Shown here one piece after another: positions 9,288 to 17,920 of a DNA stretch of 64,000 nucleotides. Each line of letters opens with the position of its first letter. The stretch's first letter is position 1. The notes beneath the pieces are model-generated. The model saw nothing but the letters and a program-made list of their open reading frames with translations. It had not been told where the DNA came from and made no database searches. A program made the translations under genes and the position numbers. The DNA is from Oceaniglobus trochenteri (GTDB lineage Bacteria; Pseudomonadota; Alphaproteobacteria; Rhodobacterales; Rhodobacteraceae): the NCBI RefSeq assembly GCF_020529025.1, contig NZ_JACNMM010000002.1, positions 682,001 to 746,000 on the forward strand, given 5' to 3'.

Positions 9288-10208
9288 ATGCCCACCCTGC
9301 AACAGCTTCGCTACCTGGTCGCCCTGGCCGATACCCGGCATTTCCGCCGCGCGGCCGAGCTGTGCCATGTCCGCCAGCCGACGCTGAGCGCCCAGGTCAG
9401 GGATCTTGAACAGAAGCTGGGAACGCCGCTGGTCGACCGGACCCGCGGGCAGATCATGCTGACCGGCGTGGGCCGGCAGGTGGCCGAGCGCGCCCGCGCC
9501 GTGCTGCGCGAAATGGACGAGATCGAGGCCCTCGCGCGCCAGGGCGCCACGCCGCTGAGCGAGACGATCAAGGTGGGCGTGGTGCAGACGCTGGGCAGCT
9601 ATCTTCTGCCGCTGATCGTTCCGCCCTTGCGGCTCAGCCATCCTGCGCTCAAGCTTTACGTGCGCGAGGGGCTGACCGACACGCTGTTGCGTCAGGTGCA
9701 GAACGGCGCGCTTGACCTGCTGTTCTTTCCCCTGCCCATCCCCTTCGACGACCTGGACAGCGAGAGGCTGTTTCGCGAGCCGCTTTTGCTGGTCTGTCCG
9801 CCCGACCATCCGCTGGCGCGCCAGGACAGGGTGAACCGCGCCGACCTGCGCGGGGAAACGGTTCTGACGCTGGAACCCGGCCACCGCCTGTTCGAACAGG
9901 TGCGCGACATCTGCACCGAGGTTGGCGCGCATCTGTCCCATGATTTCGAGGGCACCAGCCTGGACACCCTGCGCCAGATGGTGGCCATGGGCATGGGCCT
10001 GTCGCTGCTGCCCGCGCTTTACGTCAAATCCGAGGTCAAGGCGCGCGAAGGCGTCGTGGCCCGCAGGATCAGGGGCCGCCCGCCCGAGCGCACGATCGGC
10101 ATGGTCTGGCGGCGCGGCACGGTGCGCGAACCCGAATACCGGATGCTGGCCGGGCTGATCCGCGACATCCTGGGCGATGCCGCCCCCGAGGTGACCCTGA
10201 TCGGGTGA
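9288..10208 (+). CDS. OxyR-like LysR-family regulator lacking the peroxidatic cysteine
   Basis: LysR-type transcription factor of the OxyR branch, 306 residues. The N-terminal winged helix (residues 1-60, with LRYLVALADTRHFRRAAE and QPTLSAQVRDLE) and the effector domain follow OxyR throughout. The segment LTLEPGHRLFEQVRDICTEV aligns with the E. coli redox segment around Cys199 and Cys208. The Cys199 position is Arg200 here, while the Cys208 position is kept (Cys209). The downstream TSLDTLRQMVAMGMGLSLLP is classic OxyR. The protein may therefore bind OxyR sites without peroxide sensing by the normal disulfide. It is divergent from mnhA, with an OxyR-type site between. I leave the symbol empty because the key residue is missing. 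Confidence 0.88.
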   Translation: MPTLQQLRYLVALADTRHFRRAAELCHVRQPTLSAQVRDLEQKLGTPLVDRTRGQIMLTGVGRQVAERARAVLREMDEIEALARQGATPLSETIKVGVVQTLGSYLLPLIVPPLRLSHPALKLYVREGLTDTLLRQVQNGALDLLFFPLPIPFDDLDSERLFREPLLLVCPPDHPLARQDRVNRADLRGETVLTLEPGHRLFEQVRDICTEVGAHLSHDFEGTSLDTLRQMVAMGMGLSLLPALYVKSEVKAREGVVARRIRGRPPERTIGMVWRRGTVREPEYRMLAGLIRDILGDAAPEVTLIG

Positions 10209-10288
10209 CCCGATTTGTCATGCCATACGGCCTTCACAGGGGGCGGCGGCGATGGAATACTTGCACCATCCGCAAACCGGGGGCCGCC

Positions 10289-11941
10289 ATGTTGCGCATC
10301 TGCCTGTTCGTCCTGATCGCCTGCGCCCCGGGGCTGGCCCACCCGGCCCCAACCCGCGCCGAGATCATGGATCATGTCTTTGTCACCGCGCAGCGGGCGG
10401 CCATCACCTCGGCCAGCCAGGCCCTGGCGCAGTCGGCCACGCGCATCGCCTCGGGCAGCGCGGAACTGGCCGCATTGCTGCGCGAACAGCAGGACGGCGG
10501 CGAAACCCTGGCCGCCCTGACCGATGCGCTGACCGCCGCCGCCGCGACCAGCGGCGCCCTGGGCGAGGCGCGCCAGGCCGAGCTGACCCGGCAGATCACC
10601 GCCCTGCGCAACCGGCTGCGCGATCTCGACACCCGCATCGGCGCCACCTTCCCCGAGTTCCGCGAACTGACCCGCCCCGCGCCGCTGTCGATCGCCGAGG
10701 TGCAGGCGACGCTGGATTCGGACGAGGCGCTGCTGTTCACCCTTTCGGACAGCGATTTCACCTATGTCTGGGCCATCACCGCCACCGACGCCGGATGGCA
10801 CCGCGCCGCAACCTACCTGACCGACCGCGCCGACCGGGTGAAGGCCCTGCGCCGCCAGCTTTCGGCGCAGGGGGGTGAGCGGGCCGGCATCGCCCTGAAC
10901 CCCGGCAAGGCCAGACCGAAGGGACAGCCCTTTGACCGGCAGACCGCCCATGCCATCTATGCCGACCTCTTCGCCCCGCTTGAACCCATCTTCGGACGCG
11001 CAAGCCATGTCATGGCGGTGCTGGACGGCCCGCTGACCAGCCTGCCCCTGTCGCTGCTGGTGCGCCGCGAACCCTCGGGCGACGATGACGACCCCGTCGC
11101 CCTGCGCGCCACCGACTGGCTGATCCGCCATCACGCCCTGACCACGCTGCCCAATGTCTCGGCCCTGCGGGTGCTGCGGTTTGCGCGGGGGCGTGGCGAT
11201 GGCGGGGCGCGCGCCCCCTTCATCGGGTTCGGCGATCCGGTTCTGGGCTATCGGCTGACCCTGGCCGAGGCCGACACCGCCGCGCCCACCGTCATCACCC
11301 GCGGCGTCTATGAGGACGTGAGCCGCGTCGCCGACCTGGCCCCCCTGCCCAACACGGCACGCGAACTGCGCCGCCTGGCCGCCACCATGGGCGCCGATGA
11401 TGCAGCCCTATTCCTGGGCGAACGCGCGACGGAGGCCCGGGTGAAGGCCACCGATTTCAGCACCGCGCGCGTGATCGCCTTTGCCACCCACGGATTGCTG
11501 GCCGATGGCCTGCCCGGGCTGGGTGAACCGGCACTGGTCTTCACGCCCCCCGCCGCCCCCAGCGAGGATGACGATGCCCTGCTGACGGCAAGCGAGGCAG
11601 CGCAGCTGAAGCTTTCGGCAGAACTGGTCATCCTGTCGGCCTGCGACACGGCGGGCAGCGACGGCACCCCGGGGGCCGAGGGGCTTTCGGGCCTGGCGCG
11701 CGCCTTTCTCTATGCCGGGGCGCGGGCGATCCTGGTGTCGCACTGGCCGGTGGACGATTACGCCGCCTCGGTACTGACCACCGGCATGCTGGACCGGATG
11801 TATGGCACCGACCCCCGCCCGAGGGCCGAGGCGCTGCAACGGGCGATGCTGGACCTGATGCAAGACGGCTCGGAGGCGCGCTTTGCCCATCCCCGCATCT
11901 GGGCGCCCTTCGTCCTGGTGGGCGAGGGCGGCGCGGACTGA
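10289..11941 (+). CDS. Exported CHAT-domain protease-like protein
   Basis: CHAT domain protein, a caspase-clan (CD) cysteine protease relative. I use the ATG at 10289, preceded by a G-rich site, because it begins a clear signal peptide (residues 1-18, MLRICLFVLIACAPGL, then HPAP). 550 residues. Residues about 25-120 are alanine-rich and helical, likely coiled coil. The C-terminal CHAT domain carries the catalytic dyad His401 in ATHG and Cys452 in SACDT, with HWPVDD following, all typical. The segment before the dyad contains LPNTARELRRLA, also typical of CHAT. It converges on the TPR/trypsin/caspase operon, so it belongs to the local protease cluster. The target is unknown. Confidence 0.88.
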   Translation: MLRICLFVLIACAPGLAHPAPTRAEIMDHVFVTAQRAAITSASQALAQSATRIASGSAELAALLREQQDGGETLAALTDALTAAAATSGALGEARQAELTRQITALRNRLRDLDTRIGATFPEFRELTRPAPLSIAEVQATLDSDEALLFTLSDSDFTYVWAITATDAGWHRAATYLTDRADRVKALRRQLSAQGGERAGIALNPGKARPKGQPFDRQTAHAIYADLFAPLEPIFGRASHVMAVLDGPLTSLPLSLLVRREPSGDDDDPVALRATDWLIRHHALTTLPNVSALRVLRFARGRGDGGARAPFIGFGDPVLGYRLTLAEADTAAPTVITRGVYEDVSRVADLAPLPNTARELRRLAATMGADDAALFLGERATEARVKATDFSTARVIAFATHGLLADGLPGLGEPALVFTPPAAPSEDDDALLTASEAAQLKLSAELVILSACDTAGSDGTPGAEGLSGLARAFLYAGARAILVSHWPVDDYAASVLTTGMLDRMYGTDPRPRAEALQRAMLDLMQDGSEARFAHPRIWAPFVLVGEGGAD

Positions 11942-11989
11942 ACCTTGCGCCCCGACGGCGACGGCAGGGCTTCGGGGCGGCCTCGGGAT

Positions 11990-12016
11990 TTGAGTATTTT
12001 CGGCAAGAAAGAGGGG
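11990..12016 (+). repeat. Dispersed 26-bp repeat, copy between CHAT and TPR genes
   Basis: Single copy of the window-wide repeat, plus orientation (TTGAGTATTTT then CGGCAAGAAAGAGGGG). It lies in the short gap between two convergent genes, 48 bases after the CHAT stop and 34 before the TPR stop, the same setting as most other copies. Confidence 0.8.
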
Positions 12017-12050
12017 CGGGCGTGGTTTTCCGGAACGGGGACCTGGCCTG

Positions 12051-14708
12051 TCATTGCGGCAGGGTCTGGGCGTAATCCCATCCGATCAGCGCCGTCCATG
12101 CCGCGCGATTGCGCAACTCGGGGCCGCGAGACACCTCGGTGATGCCGGCGGCGCGCAGATCTTCCTGCACCTGCGCCAGGGTGGCGTTCGAGGCCCGCAT
12201 CCGCGCAAAGCCATAGTCGGCCTGATCGAAGCGGTATTCCGCGATGGCCCGGCTCCAATCCAGCGAGGCCTGCCAGCCGCGAATGTCAAAACCGTTGTCG
12301 GGCATGCTGGCCTCGGCCCTTTCGAGCACGGCGCGCACCTTGTCCCAGGGGGCGAAATCCATCAGCTCATTGGCATAGGCGATCAGCTGGCGCACCTTGG
12401 CCAGCGGCGGAATCCGGTCGGCATAGACCGGATCGTCAAGGTGGCGGGCATAGATTTCGGCCACCCTCCGGTGATCCTCGGTGCGCGACAGGATCGCATA
12501 GGCAAAATTGCTGACGATGGTGGAAACGGGGTTGGGCCGCCCGGTCTGCGGATCGACCATCTCATAGGCTTCGCGGGCGATCAGCGCCGCCTGGTCGGTG
12601 CGCCCCAGTTCGATCAGAAGCCGCGATTGTTCCGACAGCACGAAGGCCAGCGTATCGGTATCGTGAAACGGATGGCTGCGCAGGGTGGTGGTGGCCCGGT
12701 CGAGCCAAACGAGCGCCCGGTCAAGTTCGCCGCGCCACTGGAAGGCATTGCCGAGGGCGAATTCGGTCAGCGCGATCAGCCCGTGATGGCGCGGCAGGCG
12801 GGCCTGCATCCGCCGCAGGAGACCGCCCAGTTCGACCTCGACATCAGCACTGCCCAGGGTGTCGGGGGCATTGGCGATGGCCACCATGCGCCCGTAATCG
12901 CGCAGGAGAGACAGATCGGGCGCCCCCGCCATGGCCGCCTCAAAAGCATCGGCAAGGGGCGCGGCGCGGGATGGGTCAAGCTGCGAGGCGGCCAGTTCCA
13001 CGATGATGGCGCTGGCGAACAGGTGCCAGACGCCGGTTTCACCCGCCGGGGCCTGGGCCTGCCAGCGATCGATGCCCGCCAGCACGGCCGGCGTATCCTC
13101 AAGCCGGTAGTCGCGATAGGCGATGAGGGCCAGGGCGGCGCTGCGCCGGGCCGGGTCGAGATCGTCGAGGCGGGCGAGAAGACGGTCGACGGCACCCTGT
13201 GCCGCGCCCGGGTCGGCCTCGGCCCCCCAGGCCCGCGCGACCAGTTCGACCAGGTCGAGCATGGCCGTGCCGTGGCCCAGGGCGGCGCCCGCCGCCTCCA
13301 GATCGCGCAGCGCCCGGTCACGGTATCCCATCAGCCCGAAGAACAGGGCACGGTTGGTCAGGAACAACGGATCGCCCCCCTGCCCCTGCGCGTTCAACAG
13401 CCCCAGTTGCGCATCAAGGTTCAGGTAACGCCCCTGGAAGAACTGCGTCAGGAGCGGCACGCCGTCGCCGGCCAGCTCAAGCGCCAGATCGGCCACCGCG
13501 CGCAGTTCATCGGCATGGGCATAGCCGTCGATCCCCGGATCATCCAGGTCGATCAGCGGGCGGACGGCCAGAACCTCGGGGTCGCTGGTGGGGCGGGTCT
13601 GGCGCAGGATGGCATAGGCCCGGCGATAGTGGGGCTGGGCAAGCCCCGGATGGCCCAGAGCGACCTGGAAATCCCCCATGTCCTTTTCGAAGATCGCATA
13701 GATCCCCGAGCCGGGCAGGTATGTGCGGGCAAATTCCATCATCTGCGCCAGGAAGTCATAGGCGCCGGCGATATCGCCCAGGTTGCGGCGTGTCATGGCC
13801 AGGCGCTGGACGTTGAACAGGAAATCGTCGTCGATCGGGCCGTTTTCCATGAGGAACTCATGGCGCACCCTGAAGGTTTCCAGCGCCTTCTCGTTCTCGC
13901 CCGCCTCGAACTGGAGCAGGCCCAGGAAGCCGCGATAGAACGACATCATCTGCGGGTCGATATCCGCGTGACCGTCGACAAGATCGAGAAATTCCTCGTA
14001 AAGCATCATCAGCGCGGCGGGGGAATCGCCCTGCCCGCGCGCCACGAAGACATCGACATAGAACAGAAGCGCCACTTCACCGGCCTTTACCCAGCTTCCG
14101 GGCACGGCGGGCGCTTCGAGATAGGATTGGCGCAGCGCGGTGGCATCGGGCGCCTGCACCTGAAAGGCGGTATTGGCCAGGTAGTAATGGGCAAGATCGT
14201 TGACGATGGCCAGTTCGGGGCGCCCCTCGGTGGCCGCAAGGGCGGCGCGCAGGATCAGCTCGGCCTCGTTCAGGCGGTCGTCGAGATAGGCCACGACACC
14301 CTGAAAGGCCATCGCCTCGATCCGGTAGGGGTGGTCGCGATAGCCCTCGACATCCAGCGCGGTCGCCACCGAGGCCGAGAAACGGCCCAGTTCGCCCCAA
14401 TCCTCGGTCTTCATGGCATAGCGGGCCAGGGCGAGGTTCGGCAGGTGCTTGGCGGTCAGGCCGAAATCGTCGCTTTTGAACGTGATGTCGTTCGCGGTGG
14501 TGAAACGGTCATAGGCAAGGGGAAGATCGCCGGCGTTCAGGGCGGTCATGCCCTCGTCTATCATGGCGATGATCTGGCTGTCGGTGACGCGGGGCGGCTG
14601 TTGCGCGGGGGCAGCACCCCAGCTTTGGCCCTGCGCCAGCGCGGCGCCGGGCATCTGCCCCAATCCCGCCGAAAGGATCAGGGCCAGGACGGGGCGGCAC
14701 CGGGCCAC
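12051..14708 (-). CDS. Large exported TPR-repeat protein
   Basis: 885-residue protein made almost wholly of helical repeats of about 34-40 residues in the tetratricopeptide style, for example the ALNAGDLPLAYDRFTTAN unit near residue 55 and later ALVWLDRATTTL and YRRAYAILRQT units. I choose the GTG at 14708: it opens a signal peptide (RCRPVLALILSAGLG to ALAQ, about 27 residues) and sits 17 bases after the trypsin gene stop. The frame continues further upstream without such a signal. TPR proteins usually act as binding scaffolds. It is last in the pseudo-HtrA/two-component/patatin/caspase/trypsin run, so it may bind those proteases or their substrates. No enzymatic motif seen. Confidence 0.8.
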   Translation of the reverse strand: MARCRPVLALILSAGLGQMPGAALAQGQSWGAAPAQQPPRVTDSQIIAMIDEGMTALNAGDLPLAYDRFTTANDITFKSDDFGLTAKHLPNLALARYAMKTEDWGELGRFSASVATALDVEGYRDHPYRIEAMAFQGVVAYLDDRLNEAELILRAALAATEGRPELAIVNDLAHYYLANTAFQVQAPDATALRQSYLEAPAVPGSWVKAGEVALLFYVDVFVARGQGDSPAALMMLYEEFLDLVDGHADIDPQMMSFYRGFLGLLQFEAGENEKALETFRVRHEFLMENGPIDDDFLFNVQRLAMTRRNLGDIAGAYDFLAQMMEFARTYLPGSGIYAIFEKDMGDFQVALGHPGLAQPHYRRAYAILRQTRPTSDPEVLAVRPLIDLDDPGIDGYAHADELRAVADLALELAGDGVPLLTQFFQGRYLNLDAQLGLLNAQGQGGDPLFLTNRALFFGLMGYRDRALRDLEAAGAALGHGTAMLDLVELVARAWGAEADPGAAQGAVDRLLARLDDLDPARRSAALALIAYRDYRLEDTPAVLAGIDRWQAQAPAGETGVWHLFASAIIVELAASQLDPSRAAPLADAFEAAMAGAPDLSLLRDYGRMVAIANAPDTLGSADVEVELGGLLRRMQARLPRHHGLIALTEFALGNAFQWRGELDRALVWLDRATTTLRSHPFHDTDTLAFVLSEQSRLLIELGRTDQAALIAREAYEMVDPQTGRPNPVSTIVSNFAYAILSRTEDHRRVAEIYARHLDDPVYADRIPPLAKVRQLIAYANELMDFAPWDKVRAVLERAEASMPDNGFDIRGWQASLDWSRAIAEYRFDQADYGFARMRASNATLAQVQEDLRAAGITEVSRGPELRNRAAWTALIGWDYAQTLPQ

Positions 14709-14724
14709 CCCGCCGCGGGTCGCG

Positions 14725-15795
14725 TCAGTTCGCGGCAATCGTCTGTTCCAGCCAGGGCAGGTAGTTCGCCACCTTGGTATAGGCCGAGAACAGCGCGTAT
14801 TCGTTGCAGCCCTGGCCCGATTCACCGGACAGGCCCCAGCTGACGACGCCGGCCTGCACATAGCTGCCATCGTCCAGCGGCACGACAAGCGGGCCGCCGC
14901 TGTCGCCCGAACACGAGGTGCGTCCGCCCTCGTAGGTGCCCGAGCACAGCATGTTCTCGGTCAGGGGCAGCGGCGCACGGTCGACCAGGGCGCGCCAGGC
15001 TTCCTGGGCATCCGCATCCTTCAGGCCGAAGATGTCCACCGCTTCGCTGAACCCGCGCGAGGCCGAGTTTGCCCGCGCCTCCATCATGGCGCCGTTGCAC
15101 TGATCCCGGGGCAGCATCTGGATCTGGCCCTGGCGCATTTCCTCGGGGTGCTGCATCCCGTTGATCAGGCCCCAGCCCGTGACGATGGTGGGCACGCCCG
15201 GCTTGTCCAGGATTTCGCCCAGTTCGGAATTGGGCACCTGGATCGTCTGGTAGGTGGCGTTGGGCTTGCGGGCCAGCTTGATCAGGGCGATGTCGTTGTC
15301 GAAATCGGTCGCCACGTATTGCGGGTGCTTGTAGACGGCGGAAACCGGCACCAGGTCGCCCTCGCCAGGGCGCAGGGCATTGGTGCCCACCAGAATGGCA
15401 AACCGGTCGGGCGCAACGTCGAAGGCATTGCCGTCCTCGCCCACCATGTGCACGCAGTGGGCGGCGGTCAGCACCCATTCGTCAAGGATGATGGTGCCGC
15501 CGCAGAACTGCGCGTCGGGCGAAACCTGCTGTCCGGCCACCAGAAGGCCGACCTGCCAGGGCCAGGCCCCCTTGGCGGCCACTTCGCCGCCGATCACCCG
15601 GCCGCCGCTGGATTCGGCGGCCTTTTCGGCGGCTTCGCGCGCCTTGGCCTTGGCGTTGGATTCCGCGAAGGCAAAGGGCGATCTTGCGCCGGTATCGGTG
15701 ATACCCGGGGTCGAATCGTTCTGGGCGCTTGCGGGACCGGCCATCAGGCCGACGGCCAGAAGGCCCGTGAAGATGCGCTGTATCGGTGTCAACAT
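14725..15795 (-). CDS. Exported trypsin-like (S1) serine protease zymogen
   Basis: 356 residues: signal peptide 1-24 (to ASA), a propeptide of about 42 residues rich in Ala/Lys/Glu, then the mature S1 domain starting at Arg66-Val67-Ile-Gly-Gly, the classic zymogen activation site. Catalytic triad: His113 (TAAHC), Asp168 (NDIALIKL), Ser299 (GDSGGP). The residue equivalent to trypsin Asp189, six before the Ser, is Thr293, so the S1 pocket is not trypsin-like and self-activation after Arg66 is unlikely. An 11-residue loop around residues 85-95 and a longer loop at 240-270 depart from animal trypsins. It lies 30 bases after the caspase gene and is followed closely by the TPR gene. Substrate unknown. 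Confidence 0.92.
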   Translation of the reverse strand: MLTPIQRIFTGLLAVGLMAGPASAQNDSTPGITDTGARSPFAFAESNAKAKAREAAEKAAESSGGRVIGGEVAAKGAWPWQVGLLVAGQQVSPDAQFCGGTIILDEWVLTAAHCVHMVGEDGNAFDVAPDRFAILVGTNALRPGEGDLVPVSAVYKHPQYVATDFDNDIALIKLARKPNATYQTIQVPNSELGEILDKPGVPTIVTGWGLINGMQHPEEMRQGQIQMLPRDQCNGAMMEARANSASRGFSEAVDIFGLKDADAQEAWRALVDRAPLPLTENMLCSGTYEGGRTSCSGDSGGPLVVPLDDGSYVQAGVVSWGLSGESGQGCNEYALFSAYTKVANYLPWLEQTIAAN

Positions 15796-15825
15796 GGTAC
15801 GTTCTCCGCCTGGTCTGAGGTCAGG

Positions 15826-17844
15826 TTATTGCGCGTCCGGTACCAGGTGCAGCCGGGTTCGCGTAATTTTCAATGGCGCCACCGCGCCGGTAAAGCCGAA
15901 GTTGCGGCTGGAGGTTGCAGGCTCCATCGCCGTTTCGAGAAATTGCTGAAGCGCCGGGGCATCGGCACCGCCGCGCGTGGCGGTCGGATCGGCCAGGGCC
16001 GTCAGGACGGTGCGCGCGCTGCCGGGCTTGGCCGGAACGGCGATCACGATGATCTCTTCCTGGCCGGGCAGGCCATCGGGGCTGTGGATTTCCAGCCCGA
16101 TCTCCTGGGTTTCGCCAAATCCGATCCGGTTCGACAGGCCCGGGTCGGGCCAGAGCACCGACATGTTGAAGGCGCGGTCGACATAGATCACGGTCACGTC
16201 CTGGGCCGTGCGCGACGAATTGCTCAGCGACAGCCACAGCCGGTCGCATTCGCCCACGGTTTCGCGCGGATCGAAGGGGCCGACCCCCGCGATGGGTTCG
16301 TTGCAGCCGTTGACGCCGGGGTTGCCCGTCACACGTTCGATCTTCTGGGTCAGCCCGGCACCGGGCAGGGAAAACCCCGCTGGCGCCTGGGATTCGGCCA
16401 GCATCAGCGCACTGCGCAGGCGATGCACCCGGGCCGCGCGTTCGAAGAACCCGGCCGGATCGTCGCCCATGCGCGGCGTGCTGCCCTTGCCCGCCGGATC
16501 AAGAACACCGTCCGGCCCGCTGAGCGCCAGGCCGCCCCCCGAAAGGATCAGCACCGCATCCGGCGCATCCGAGTTCCACTCGACCCCTTCGGGCAGTCCG
16601 GCCGCCGCCAGCGCACCCAGCGCGTCAAGAACCGGCGCATAATCGGCCGTGTCCATGACCACCGGCGGGGAAATGCGGAAGGGCGCGGGGGCCGCTGGGC
16701 GCAACTGCACGCCATAGCCCTGCGCGGGGATTGTCCCCGATTGCAGTTCAAGTGTCGCCTTCGACGCGCCCACCCGGCGCAGCACCGCGCGCGCCACGGG
16801 GGTTTGCGCCGTGGCGCTTTCGTAAAGGTCGAACACCGCGCCGTCACCATAGCCCGACAACAGACCCGCCTCGAGCATTCCGCCCGAGAAGGGCACACGC
16901 CGTCCCCCGGGGGCCGCCGCGCCGAAGACCGGCGCACCCAGCGCGCTGCCCTCGCCATCGGGGGTCTGGACGACGCTGGCACTGTCCTTCTGCATCACGT
17001 CGACGGCCCCGCGCAGCGCCTGTTCCCAGGTCAGATCGTCGGTTTCCGACAGAACCGTGGTCAGCGAACGGGTGAAATCGCCGTACCAGTTCGACAGGTC
17101 CGCCTTGTCGCCCAGCGGATATTCGAACGACCGCTGGTCGGACTGCGAGGAATAGAGAAATGCGAAATCACCCTCCAGCGGCGGGGCGATGGTGCCCGAC
17201 GCCTCGCCCGCCGAAACGGCTGCGACATCGCCCTCGGGCAGGCCCAGCGTCGCGGCGCTGACGAAACGCTCGGCACCGGCGGCACTGCTGATGGCGCGAA
17301 ACCCGGTGGCCGAATGGCAGGCATCGACAATGGCGATCAGCGTCGCCCCCTTGTCGAGGATCGCCTGGAACAGCGGTTGGAATTCATCATCGACCAGCGC
17401 GTTTTCCACCGCACCGATGACGCCGTTCCAGTTTTTGGCGTCGGCGGGCAGCAGGATTTCGTCATACCCCCCCGCCTCGTCCCCGTTCATGTCGGGGGCC
17501 TGGGCGCCATGGCCCGAGAAATAGAAGATCACCGTGTCGCCCGATTGCGCCCTGCGGCCCAGGTCGCTCAGCCCGGCAAGGATGGCGTCGCGCGTCGCCA
17601 CCTCGGGCGGCGCGATTCCCTCGGGCAGAGAGGCACCGGGCCCCGACAGCACGCGGATCTCGTCGGCGCCGCGGTTCAGCAGGGTGCGCGCCATCAGCCC
17701 GACATCGTTGATCGGGCCGCGCAGATCGGCGTCAAGGTAAAGATAATCGCCGACCCCGACCAGAAGCGCGCGCACCTCGGCACGGGCGGGCAACGCAGCC
17801 AGAAGGACAGTGCCCGCAAGGGCAAGGGGGATAAGCGGTTTCAT
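15826..17844 (-). CDS. Exported caspase-like (C14/metacaspase-type) protease with C-terminal beta domain
   Basis: 672 residues. Signal peptide 1-22 (MKPLIPLALAG... ARA). The caspase p20-like domain spans about residues 24-260, with His112 in FYFSGHGAQ and Cys176 in IVDACHS. Asp174, two before the Cys, is the residue that in metacaspases and paracaspases favours Arg/Lys at P1. The rest contains a middle domain and a C-terminal region (VIYVDRAFNMSVLWPDP, then GFGETQEIGLEIHSPDG and EEIIVIAVP) that resembles DUF4384. The second caspase in this window ends in a similar way. The gene lies 76 bases after the patatin gene and 30 before the trypsin-like zymogen, probably in one transcript. It may activate that zymogen; this is inference. 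Confidence 0.9.
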   Translation of the reverse strand: MKPLIPLALAGTVLLAALPARAEVRALLVGVGDYLYLDADLRGPINDVGLMARTLLNRGADEIRVLSGPGASLPEGIAPPEVATRDAILAGLSDLGRRAQSGDTVIFYFSGHGAQAPDMNGDEAGGYDEILLPADAKNWNGVIGAVENALVDDEFQPLFQAILDKGATLIAIVDACHSATGFRAISSAAGAERFVSAATLGLPEGDVAAVSAGEASGTIAPPLEGDFAFLYSSQSDQRSFEYPLGDKADLSNWYGDFTRSLTTVLSETDDLTWEQALRGAVDVMQKDSASVVQTPDGEGSALGAPVFGAAAPGGRRVPFSGGMLEAGLLSGYGDGAVFDLYESATAQTPVARAVLRRVGASKATLELQSGTIPAQGYGVQLRPAAPAPFRISPPVVMDTADYAPVLDALGALAAAGLPEGVEWNSDAPDAVLILSGGGLALSGPDGVLDPAGKGSTPRMGDDPAGFFERAARVHRLRSALMLAESQAPAGFSLPGAGLTQKIERVTGNPGVNGCNEPIAGVGPFDPRETVGECDRLWLSLSNSSRTAQDVTVIYVDRAFNMSVLWPDPGLSNRIGFGETQEIGLEIHSPDGLPGQEEIIVIAVPAKPGSARTVLTALADPTATRGGADAPALQQFLETAMEPATSSRNFGFTGAVAPLKITRTRLHLVPDAQ

Positions 17845-17920
17845 GCCGAGAACATTACCCTTTGCGCGGCCCGTTGCAAGAAATCCGCCGCTTGGTGACG
17901 GAACTTGTCATTCCCCACGC

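Noticed and set aside
10289-14708. A TPR-CHAT (type III-E CRISPR 'Craspase'-like) pair
   Set aside because: CHAT and TPR are separate, convergent, exported genes, with no CRISPR array or cas gene in the window.
12054-14843. 929-codon open frame on the plus strand opposite the TPR gene
   Set aside because: The protein is Gly/His/Arg/Gln-rich with no recognisable motif, and it mirrors the minus-strand TPR gene, which has a signal peptide, TPR repeats and operon context. High GC makes such shadow frames common.
14548-17898. 1116-codon open frame on the plus strand across the trypsin and caspase genes
   Set aside because: It spans two well-supported minus-strand genes with catalytic motifs. Composition (Arg, Gln, His, Gly) is that of antisense translation of GC-rich DNA.
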